Made by a program: the position numbers and the translations under genes
Notes under the pieces: generated by a model
Told to the model about the DNA's origin: nothing
Database searches by the model: none
Seen by the model: only the letters and a program-made list of their open reading frames with translations
DNA from: Bacteroidota bacterium
Lineage (GTDB): Bacteria > Bacteroidota > Kryptoniia > Kryptoniales > JAKASW01
Assembly: GCA_021796055.1 (NCBI GenBank)
Contig: JAJYOS010000073.1
Span: forward strand, 1-13,032
DNA: 13,032 nucleotides
Direction: 5' to 3'
In this document: positions 1-6,028 of the stretch, one piece after another
Position numbering within the stretch: the stretch's first letter is position 1
Layout of the letters: each line of letters starts with the position of its first letter

Positions 1-1
1 A

Positions 2-130
2 CTGGCTGAGCCGGTGTCGACAGTAGTGTTCGTTCTAGGATTGATCTCATGTGCCGGAGCGGTGATAGTTGCCGGCTATTTCCTTTTTAGGGATTTCGTC
101 GACACATTTCTGCCGGAGGGTAATGCATGA
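2..130 (+). CDS. C-terminal end of an unidentified membrane protein (5' partial)
   Basis: A reading frame open from the left edge runs 42 codons to a TGA at 128-130. The visible part has one long hydrophobic stretch (residues about 7-30 of the fragment, core VVFVLGLISCAGAVIVAGYF), then a short polar tail ending FLPEGNA. It is therefore probably the last transmembrane helix and cytoplasmic or periplasmic tail of an integral membrane protein. The upstream part is missing and I cannot name the family. Its stop overlaps the next gene's ATG (ATGA at 127-130), which supports a real coding frame and translational coupling with the Dabb-domain gene. The other two forward frames are closed by early stops in this stretch. 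Confidence 0.6.
   Translation: MAEPVSTVVFVLGLISCAGAVIVAGYFLFRDFVDTFLPEGNA
115..120 (+). promoter_or_regulatory. Ribosome binding site of the Dabb gene
   Basis: GGAGGG lies six bases before the ATG at 127, inside the end of the upstream membrane-protein frame. It is one of the two strongest Shine-Dalgarno sequences in the window and fixes the start at 127. Confidence 0.7.
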
Positions 131-429
131 TCAGGCACATTGTCTTTTTCAAGTTCAAACCGGAAGTGACTGAGCGCGACATGAAGACACTTGAGGATGG
201 TCTGGCCTCGCTTCCAGGCATCATTCCTGAGATACGACAGTACGAATTCGGCCGCGACATCATGCGGTCCGAAAGATCCTTCGATTTCGCTCTCGTGTCG
301 TCGTTCGATGATTCGAATTCGCTTCGGAAGTATATCTCCCACCCGGATCACCAGAAAGTGTTGAAACATATAAACAGGATTTCCAGTAGTCTTAAATCAG
401 TCGACTTTGAATTGCGAGGGCCAGATTGA
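127..429 (+). CDS. Dabb (stress-responsive A/B barrel) domain protein
   Basis: This 100-residue protein matches the Dabb family in length and pattern. It opens with MIRHIVFFKFKP (first beta strand with the family's conserved His at residue 4). It has a central FDFALVSSFDD strand and the YISHPDHQKVL segment near residues 69-79 that precedes the last helix. Dabb proteins are small dimeric alpha/beta barrels of the ferredoxin-like fold. Plant members are stress-induced, and some relatives are cyclases or monooxygenase-like, but most bacterial members have no assigned reaction. Nothing here points to a substrate. There is no signal peptide, so it is probably cytoplasmic. It overlaps the upstream membrane-protein gene by four bases and is 50 bases from the ABC ATPase gene, so it more likely belongs to the upstream transcript. 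The family call is firm; the function is unknown. Confidence 0.85.
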   Translation: MIRHIVFFKFKPEVTERDMKTLEDGLASLPGIIPEIRQYEFGRDIMRSERSFDFALVSSFDDSNSLRKYISHPDHQKVLKHINRISSSLKSVDFELRGPD

Positions 430-479
430 AATTGGACAAAAAGGATTTTCCACCGTTCACTGAATTCGAATAGGATATC

Positions 480-1394
480 ATGTCAGAGACCATACTGGAG
501 ACAGCGGGGCTGAGCAAGAGGTTTGGCAGCAGATGGGCGGTAAAGGACCTCAATCTGGACGTCCGGGCGGGAGAAGTGTTCGGTTTCCTGGGTCCCAACG
601 GGGCAGGAAAGAGCACGACTATCAGGATGATCCTCACGCTCCTGTCACCGACCTCCGGCAGCGTAAAGATTTTCGGCGGGGAAGTTCGTGAAAACCGGTC
701 TTCGATCCTCTCGAGGGTTTGCGGGATCGTCGAGAAACCTGACTTCTATCTTTTCCTGTCCGCGTACAAGAACCTGGAACTTCTCGGTTCGCTCACCCGA
801 AGAATAACAAAAGGCGAAATCCTGGAATCGCTCGAGACAGTCGGCCTGAAATCGAGAGGCGGCGATAAGGTGAAAACGTTTTCTCACGGCATGAAGCAGC
901 GGCTCGGCATCGCGCAGGCGATTCTCACGAAACCGGATCTTGTCATACTTGACGAACCGACCTCCGGGCTCGATCCGCAGGGGATGAAAGAAGTGCGCGA
1001 GCTGGTGTTGAAACTCTCGCGCGAACACGGCACGACTATATTCCTCTCGTCACATCTCCTCACCGAGGTCGAAGCGGTCGCGCAACGAATGGCCGTCTTA
1101 AACCATGGCCAGCTGATTGCACAGGGAACCGTATCGGAACTTCTGAACAGCGGCTCGTCGTACTTCACCGTCCAGGCGTTTCCGCAGGACAGGGCGCTCG
1201 AAATTATCGGGAATCTCCCGTGGGTTGAGGTGGTGGCCACCGGTAACGGCATCGACGTCCGCATTGACTCGCACAGGGCTGCGGAACTGAACAGGATCCT
1301 TGTCACAGGCGGCATCGACGTTTCCGGCTTTGCCGCGAAGCGCACTCTCGAAGATTACTTCCTCAAGATAACGGAAGGAGCTTCGGAAGTATGA
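480..1394 (+). CDS. ABC-2 type transporter ATP-binding protein
   Basis: A 304-residue ATPase that should power the permease encoded next. The nucleotide-binding motifs are in order: Walker A GPNGAGKST (38-46), an ABC signature in the degenerate form SHGMK (135-139), Walker B LVILDEP (154-160), D-loop SGLDP (162-166) and the switch His192 in SSHLL. The Q-loop position carries Glu (about residue 85, GIVEKPDFY) in place of Gln. This is also seen in DrrA/GldA/NosF-like ATPases of ABC-2 exporters, so it is probably not inactivating. The last 90 residues form the C-terminal extension typical of this subgroup, ending in the TLEDYFLKI motif. AGGA at 472-475 precedes the start. The stop overlaps the permease start (ATGA at 1391-1394), indicating coupled translation. 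The exported substrate cannot be read from the sequence. Confidence 0.93.
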   Translation: MSETILETAGLSKRFGSRWAVKDLNLDVRAGEVFGFLGPNGAGKSTTIRMILTLLSPTSGSVKIFGGEVRENRSSILSRVCGIVEKPDFYLFLSAYKNLELLGSLTRRITKGEILESLETVGLKSRGGDKVKTFSHGMKQRLGIAQAILTKPDLVILDEPTSGLDPQGMKEVRELVLKLSREHGTTIFLSSHLLTEVEAVAQRMAVLNHGQLIAQGTVSELLNSGSSYFTVQAFPQDRALEIIGNLPWVEVVATGNGIDVRIDSHRAAELNRILVTGGIDVSGFAAKRTLEDYFLKITEGASEV

Positions 1395-2233
1395 GCCTTT
1401 TCTCAATCGAAGTGGAAAAAACTTTCCGGCGGTGGCGCACCTACATCGGGTTTGCAGTTGTTCTGGCTGCAGTCCTTTTCCTCGAAGTAATAATAAAGGT
1501 GAACGAAACGCAGATGGCGAAAAGCTTCGCCGGCGGACTCAGCAGCGATTTTCTCGTTTCCGGCAATATCCTCAACGCCTGGGTTATCACGGCGTTCATA
1601 ATGAACTCGCTCTACATTCACGTCCCGTTCCTGATAGCGCTTGTTGCGGGCGATATGGTATCTTCGGAAGCTACTTCGGGAACGATCCGGTTTTTGATGA
1701 TACGTCCGCCATCGCGCTCGAAGATAATTTGGTCAAAGTACCTGGCGATGCTGTTCTACACCGCGCTCCTCATATTGTTCCTGGGAATTCTCTGTGTCGG
1801 CATCGGCCTCCTGTTTTTCGGCGGCGGCGATCTGATCAAGTTTCAACCGACAATACCACACATCGTCGTGCTCCCGGCGCATGTTGCCGCCACCTGCACG
1901 GGACTCGCATTCCTCGCGGCTATTCTGTCGATGTCCGTCGTGGGATCACTTGCATTCCTGTTTTCCACGCTTGTCGATAACTCGATCGGGCCGATTATCG
2001 GTTCTATCGCCGTCGTGATAATCTCCTTCATACTTGGGAACCTGCCGTTCGATTTTGCCGAGTCTTTGCATCCTTACCTTTTCACGACTTACATGGGGAT
2101 TTGGCAGCTCCTCCTGGACAATCCCATCAATTGGGCGGAGGTCGGGAAATATTCGCTGGCTTTGATCGGTTACGATGCTGCGCTTTTTGCGGCGGCATAT
2201 TTTGTATTTGTCAGAAAGGATATTAAGAGCTGA
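1391..2233 (+). CDS. ABC-2 type transporter permease
   Basis: A 280-residue integral membrane protein with about six hydrophobic segments (roughly residues 18-36, 62-85, 115-140, 165-195, 200-215 and 255-273). The cytoplasmic loop after the second helix contains GDMVSSEATSGTIRFLMIRP (about 87-106). This is the characteristic ABC-2 segment (E..SGT...L...P..R..I..SK) that contacts the ATPase. The N-terminus (FSIEVEKTFRRWRTYIGF) has the usual amphipathic and basic lead-in to helix 1. AAGGAG at 1375-1380 serves the start, which overlaps the ATPase stop by four bases. The stop overlaps the next ATG by one base. It presumably forms a homodimer with two ATPase subunits in the inner membrane. Its substrate is unknown; the adjoining LolA-like gene suggests a lipid or lipoprotein-related cargo, which is inference only. 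Confidence 0.9.
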   Translation: MSLFSIEVEKTFRRWRTYIGFAVVLAAVLFLEVIIKVNETQMAKSFAGGLSSDFLVSGNILNAWVITAFIMNSLYIHVPFLIALVAGDMVSSEATSGTIRFLMIRPPSRSKIIWSKYLAMLFYTALLILFLGILCVGIGLLFFGGGDLIKFQPTIPHIVVLPAHVAATCTGLAFLAAILSMSVVGSLAFLFSTLVDNSIGPIIGSIAVVIISFILGNLPFDFAESLHPYLFTTYMGIWQLLLDNPINWAEVGKYSLALIGYDAALFAAAYFVFVRKDIKS

Positions 2234-3009
2234 TGAACCTGACTTTGTCTCGTCGCAGTTGTTCTTCCGCAAATCCCAAATCCCGAATGCGAGAATCTGG
2301 AATTAGATTACACCCGGTTAGTTTTTGTTCTGCAATTTCGATTTTTTTATTGTTTGCAGCCTGGAGTCCGGTGCTTGGAGCTTCTCCTCAAGGCAAAGGT
2401 GCCGAATATCTCGAAAATGCTATACATAAATTCGATCCTGTCAAAGATTATGTGGTGGACGTGAAGGTCCACATGGATATCAAGGCAGTTCAGGCTCCCG
2501 ATATGGAGGCGAAGATCTATTACAAGGAGCCCGACAAGGTCAAGATCGATTCCAAAGGGCTCTTCTTCATGCCGAAGGATGTCGGAGTAATAAACCCGCG
2601 CAAATTCGATCCCGGTAAATATGAGATTGCAGTTTTGGACACGCTTACTTATGAAGGTGATCAAGCCGTCCGTATCTCGCTCGTTCCAAAGCAGGACGAA
2701 ACCGGAAGCCACAACGTGATACTGACCATCGACAAGAAGGACTGGCTGATCGTCGAAATCGCAACGGCTCCTTATCCAGGCAGAGAGGCAAGCGCGAAAA
2801 TCACATACGGTATCTTCGACGGCTTCCAGATGCCTGTCAAGATAGATGTCAACCTGGATGTAAGTAAGATAAGCGGAGAGGGGACGGAGTTCGGCCACGG
2901 GCGCGGACGTGCCCCTGAATTAAAAGGGAAGGTGGAGGTCTACTACTCCAACTATAAAATAAACACTGGCCTCTCGGATGACATATTTAAGAAACGAAAT
3001 GACGATTAG
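2233..3009 (+). CDS. Exported LolA-like (outer-membrane lipoprotein-sorting type) protein
   Basis: A 258-residue protein with an N-terminal export signal. Hydrophobic residues about 33-47 (ISIFLLFAAWSPVLG) end at a plausible signal peptidase I site near VLGAS. There is no lipobox Cys after the hydrophobic core. The mature part is rich in alternating beta strands. It has the features I associate with LolA/LolB-like half-barrels: an early FDPVKDYVVDVKV strand, a YYKEPDKVKIDSKG strand pair with the family's 'P.k.r' turn, VILTIDKKDW in the middle and a late VEVYYSNYKINTGLSDDIF ending. LolA carries lipoproteins across the periplasm; many relatives have unknown cargo. The start at 2233 gives an unusually long N-region before the hydrophobic core, and the ATG at 2287 (Met19) would give a more ordinary signal peptide. 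Neither has an ideal ribosome binding site (AAGGA at 2216-2220 is 12 bases from 2233). It is co-transcribed with the ABC pair. I am confident of export and fairly confident of the fold class. Confidence 0.75.
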   Translation: MNLTLSRRSCSSANPKSRMRESGIRLHPVSFCSAISIFLLFAAWSPVLGASPQGKGAEYLENAIHKFDPVKDYVVDVKVHMDIKAVQAPDMEAKIYYKEPDKVKIDSKGLFFMPKDVGVINPRKFDPGKYEIAVLDTLTYEGDQAVRISLVPKQDETGSHNVILTIDKKDWLIVEIATAPYPGREASAKITYGIFDGFQMPVKIDVNLDVSKISGEGTEFGHGRGRAPELKGKVEVYYSNYKINTGLSDDIFKKRNDD

Positions 3010-3010
3010 G

Positions 3011-3160
3011 TGTCGGGATCTGCTGTAACATCTGACCTTCCGACTCAACGGCCGTCACTACCAGGAATCTGCAGGCACATCGACGTCCCCGTGTGCGGCC
3101 GTTACCCGGGCGCTTGATTAATCCATAGTTCCCGACAGCGCGCGAGCGCCTTGTCGGGGA
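3011..3160. repeat. Cluster of nested inverted repeats (possible palindromic element)
   Basis: Directly after the LolA-like gene the DNA carries several exact complementary segments. TGTCGGGA (3011-3018) is the reverse complement of TCCCGACA (3130-3137). Nested inside, AACGGCCG (3047-3054) is the reverse complement of CGGCCGTT (3096-3103), and CAC/GTG (3056-3058/3091-3093) extends this after a one-base bulge. CCCGACA (3131-3137) can instead pair with TGTCGGG (3152-3158). That local hairpin has an inner GCGC/GCGC stem closed by a GCGA tetraloop (3142-3145) and a two-base bulge. TGTCGGG thus occurs as a direct repeat at both ends. No coding frame here looks real. It could be a dispersed REP/MITE-like palindrome, a structured 3' end of the upstream mRNA, or both. 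Confidence 0.55.
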
Positions 3161-3197
3161 AGCATTGTTCCACCGTTTCATGTCGTTTGATCCCTTC

Positions 3198-3226
3198 TTG
3201 CTAAACTTTCCCACCTAAAGTATATT
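3198..3226 (+). promoter_or_regulatory. Candidate sigma70-type promoter of the mutS operon
   Basis: TTGCTA (3198-3203) and TATATT (3221-3226) are separated by exactly 17 bases in an AT-rich patch. This predicts a transcript start near 3232-3235, about 150 bases before mutS. It is the best promoter-like arrangement in the only long gap and sits where a promoter for the following six-gene run is needed. If the organism uses the divergent Bacteroidota sigma factor consensus, this match would be less meaningful. Confidence 0.5.
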
Positions 3227-3230
3227 CTAA

Positions 3231-3332
3231 GCACAGTCAAGAAAGAGAGAGGAGATTGTGGAACTTAGCGTTCTTTCCTGTGCCAGCAGTCGTCGTGGGG
3301 AAGAGCGGAATTCTCCGCTTAGCCGTTCCACA
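3231..3332 (+). promoter_or_regulatory. Structured 5' leader of mutS (candidate regulatory RNA, no known class)
   Basis: Three complementary pairs lie in the predicted leader. (1) GCACAG (3231-3236) pairs with CTGTGC (3278-3283), and after a symmetric TC/TC internal loop AAGAA (3239-3243) pairs with TTCTT (3271-3275). (2) AGCGGA (3304-3309) pairs with TCCGCT (3314-3319) around a four-base loop. (3) TGTGGAAC (3257-3264), in the loop of the first hairpin, pairs with GTTCCACA (3325-3332), beyond the second hairpin. The third pair would give a pseudoknot or an alternative to hairpin 1. I do not recognise a known riboswitch or sRNA class. About 50 bases of unstructured sequence follow before the mutS ribosome binding site. 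Confidence 0.4.
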
Positions 3333-3373
3333 GAATTGGTCGTGTCTAACTTGATCGCGAAAACGGAACTCAG

Positions 3374-3377
3374 CAGG
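3374..3377 (+). promoter_or_regulatory. Ribosome binding site of mutS
   Basis: AGGA lies five bases before the ATG at 3383. It supports this start, which gives the N-terminus expected for MutS. Confidence 0.55.
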
Positions 3378-3382
3378 ATCAG

Positions 3383-6025
3383 ATGAATAAAGGCGCTTCG
3401 ATTACGCCTCTGATGTCACAATACCGAAAAGTGAAAGACCGATATCCTGATGCAATTGTGCTTTTCAGGATGGGGGACTTCTATGAAACTTTTGAAGAAG
3501 ATGCCAGGATCGCGAGCTCCGTGCTTTCGCTTACTCTGACGAGACGCGCGAACGGCGCGGCCGCGGATGTCCCGTTGGCCGGCTTTCCGCACCACGCGAT
3601 AAATCAGTATCTTCCCAGGCTCGTGAGAGCCGGTTACAGAGTGGCCGTATGTGAGCAGCTGGAGGATCCTAAATTCGCGAAAGGAATTGTCAAACGCGAT
3701 ATAGTCGAAGTCGTCACACCTGGCGTGAATTTCTCGAACGACTCGGTAAAAGTGAACAACTATTTCGCGTCGCTTATAACTGAAGGGACGGAATTCGGGT
3801 TTGCCTTCTGCGATGCGGCGACGGGTGAATTCAGCTTTTGCCAGGCCGACCTTTCGGAGATCGATAATTACCTTGCCAAAGTGGAGCCCCTTGAAGTGGT
3901 ACTTCCACGAGAGATGACCGACCAGCTTGAACCTATCGTATCGGGCGTGTTGAAGAGGGGCATCACGACACGCCGTGACGGATATATTTTCAATTTCGAT
4001 TATGCATATGACAAGCTCATTCATCACTTCAACGTTCAGAATCTAAAAGGGTACGGCCTTGAATCTAAATATCTGGCTATCCGTGCCGCCGGTGCTGCGC
4101 TCGATTACCTGGCCGAGACTCAAAACGGCAATTTGTCGTACATCGTTTCCATTTCCGAGTTCACTCTCTCCGGTTTTGTGGAGATAAACAGGACAAGCCG
4201 AGGACACCTGGAGATTGTGGACACCCTCTCCGAGGGCGGTTCGAGCCTGTTGAGCGTTCTCGATCGCACCGAAACGGCGATGGGAGCAAGGCTGTTGAGG
4301 CGGACGCTCCTTCAACCGATGAAAAGTGTAACTGAGATAAATGCCCGGCTCGATTCGGTCGAGGAGATTATGAAAGGTGAGGAAACCAGACAGCAACTCT
4401 CACGGCTGCTTTCAGACTTCGGCGATCTTGAACGTCTGGTCGCAAGGATTTCGACCAAACGGGCGACCCCGCGTGACATCGGTGCATTGCGCATGATGCT
4501 GCAAAAACTCCCCGCGATCAGGAACCGTATCCGCGATCTGGGTTCCGGACGCTGGCCTGAAATCGCTGAAGGGATAAATGAAGAGGCGCAGCTTCTCAAG
4601 CGTTTGACGGAGTCTCTATCTGAAGAACTGCCCGCTCAGGCCTCCGACGGCGGAGTGATAAGAAAAGGTTACAACGCGGAACTTGACGAGCTCCGCGGGC
4701 TGGCGTTCAATGCCAAAGACTGGATAGCGCGGATGCAGGTGACGGAGCGGCAGCGAACCGGAATCTCGTCCCTCAAAGTCGATTACAACTCCGTCTTCGG
4801 ATATTACATCGAGATTACGAAGTCGAATCTTTCCCGTGTGCCGGATAATTATATAAGGAAGCAGACTCTAGTCAATGCCGAGCGCTTCATCACACAGGAA
4901 TTGAAGGAATACGAAGAGAAAGTTCTCCATGCCGAGGAAAGAATTCAGAAGCTCGAACTTCAGTTGTTCGAAGAGCTGCGCGATGAAGTCGCGTCTCACT
5001 CTTCGTCGCTGCTGGCCACTTCGAGGGCCGTCGCGCTTGCGGATGTCTTCCTTTCTTTTGCCGGCGTCGCCGTCGAAAACAATTATGTCAGGCCTACTGT
5101 GGACGAGTCGCTCGACCTCGAAATAGAGGCGGGCAGGCATCCTGTCGTCGAGAAAGTTCTTCCGAGCGGCGAGAGTTTTGTCCCCAACGACATAGTGCTC
5201 CATGAGGGTAAGGAGCAGATTGCCGTCATTACAGGACCGAACATGGCGGGCAAAAGCGTTTACATCAGGCAGATTGCGTTGATTGTCCTGATGGCACAGG
5301 CCGGTTCTTTTGTTCCCGCAAACAGCGCGCGCATAGGAGTTGTCGACAGGATATTCACGAGGGTCGGTGCATCGGACAACATCAGCGCCGGTGAGAGCAC
5401 ATTCATGATCGAAATGCAGGAAGCCGCGAACATACTCAATAACGCCACCGATAGAAGTCTTGTACTTCTCGACGAGATCGGCAGGGGGACAAGCACTTTC
5501 GACGGCGTTTCGATTGCATGGTCCATAGTCGAATATTTGCATCAGAATCCGTCGCGAACCGCACGGACTTTGTTCGCCACTCATTATCACGAGTTGAATG
5601 AACTGGCAGACATTTATCCGCGGGTAAAAAACTTCAAGGCGGATGTGAGAGAATACGGCGGGAAGGTCGTCTTCCTTCACAAGATTGCCGAAGGAAGTGC
5701 CGACCACAGCTACGGGATCCATGTTGCTGAGATGGCCGGGCTCCCGAGGGCGGTGACGTCGAGGGCGAAGGAGATTCTGAAAAACCTTGAGTCGTTCGAG
5801 CTTTCCGCGACGGAGGCCGCGCGTTCGTCGCAGCCGGATTCAAGAATGCCGAAGCCCCGCAGGGTTGCACCGAGAAGCAAAGAAGGCGACCTGCAGATCG
5901 AGATGTTCCAGCTTGGTGACGAGGAGCTTCGCCGGAAGATCGAGAGCGTCGACATCAACAACCTCACACCCGTCGAGGCCATCAACAAGATTGCGGAATT
6001 CAAGAAGATTATAGAAAGGGAGTGA
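3383..6025 (+). CDS. mutS: DNA mismatch repair protein MutS
   Basis: A full-length 880-residue MutS, which binds mismatches and small loops and uses ATP to signal MutL. Domain I carries the mismatch-intercalating Phe-X-Glu as F33-Y34-E35 in RMGDFYETFEEDA, plus the TLTRRANG segment. The lever and clamp domains (about 270-560) contain the usual LDRTETAMGARLLRRTLLQP core. The ATPase has Walker A GPNMAGKS (618-625), signature-region DNISAGESTFMIEM, Walker B with D697-E698 (LLDEIGRGTSTFDG) and FATHYHEL with H734. The C-terminal tail has QIEMF at 838-842, which fits the beta-clamp binding consensus (QxxLF-like), followed by the helical ending (NNLTPVEAINKIAEFKKII) used for dimer/tetramer contacts. 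This is MutS1, not MutS2: domain I is present and there is no Smr domain. It heads the six-gene run; the HerA gene follows three bases after its stop. Confidence 0.98.
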   Translation: MNKGASITPLMSQYRKVKDRYPDAIVLFRMGDFYETFEEDARIASSVLSLTLTRRANGAAADVPLAGFPHHAINQYLPRLVRAGYRVAVCEQLEDPKFAKGIVKRDIVEVVTPGVNFSNDSVKVNNYFASLITEGTEFGFAFCDAATGEFSFCQADLSEIDNYLAKVEPLEVVLPREMTDQLEPIVSGVLKRGITTRRDGYIFNFDYAYDKLIHHFNVQNLKGYGLESKYLAIRAAGAALDYLAETQNGNLSYIVSISEFTLSGFVEINRTSRGHLEIVDTLSEGGSSLLSVLDRTETAMGARLLRRTLLQPMKSVTEINARLDSVEEIMKGEETRQQLSRLLSDFGDLERLVARISTKRATPRDIGALRMMLQKLPAIRNRIRDLGSGRWPEIAEGINEEAQLLKRLTESLSEELPAQASDGGVIRKGYNAELDELRGLAFNAKDWIARMQVTERQRTGISSLKVDYNSVFGYYIEITKSNLSRVPDNYIRKQTLVNAERFITQELKEYEEKVLHAEERIQKLELQLFEELRDEVASHSSSLLATSRAVALADVFLSFAGVAVENNYVRPTVDESLDLEIEAGRHPVVEKVLPSGESFVPNDIVLHEGKEQIAVITGPNMAGKSVYIRQIALIVLMAQAGSFVPANSARIGVVDRIFTRVGASDNISAGESTFMIEMQEAANILNNATDRSLVLLDEIGRGTSTFDGVSIAWSIVEYLHQNPSRTARTLFATHYHELNELADIYPRVKNFKADVREYGGKVVFLHKIAEGSADHSYGIHVAEMAGLPRAVTSRAKEILKNLESFELSATEAARSSQPDSRMPKPRRVAPRSKEGDLQIEMFQLGDEELRRKIESVDINNLTPVEAINKIAEFKKIIERE

Positions 6026-6028
6026 CAG

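Noticed and set aside
430..479. Promoter in the short gap before the ABC ATPase gene
   Set aside because: TTGGAC at 432-437 has no convincing -10 hexamer at proper spacing, so the start of this transcript is left open.
3131..3158. Hairpin as an intrinsic terminator of the ABC/LolA-like unit
   Set aside because: The stem is strong, but the bases after it (GGAAGCATTG) lack a U-run, so I list it only within the inverted-repeat cluster.
2987..3214. 75-codon - strand frame across the gap
   Set aside because: Its Arg/Gly-rich translation comes from the palindromic repeats, and it has no ribosome binding site or recognisable domain.
4868..5722. 284-codon open frame on the - strand
   Set aside because: It is antisense to the MutS ATPase region and mirrors its codon pattern; no family resemblance or ribosome binding site supports it.
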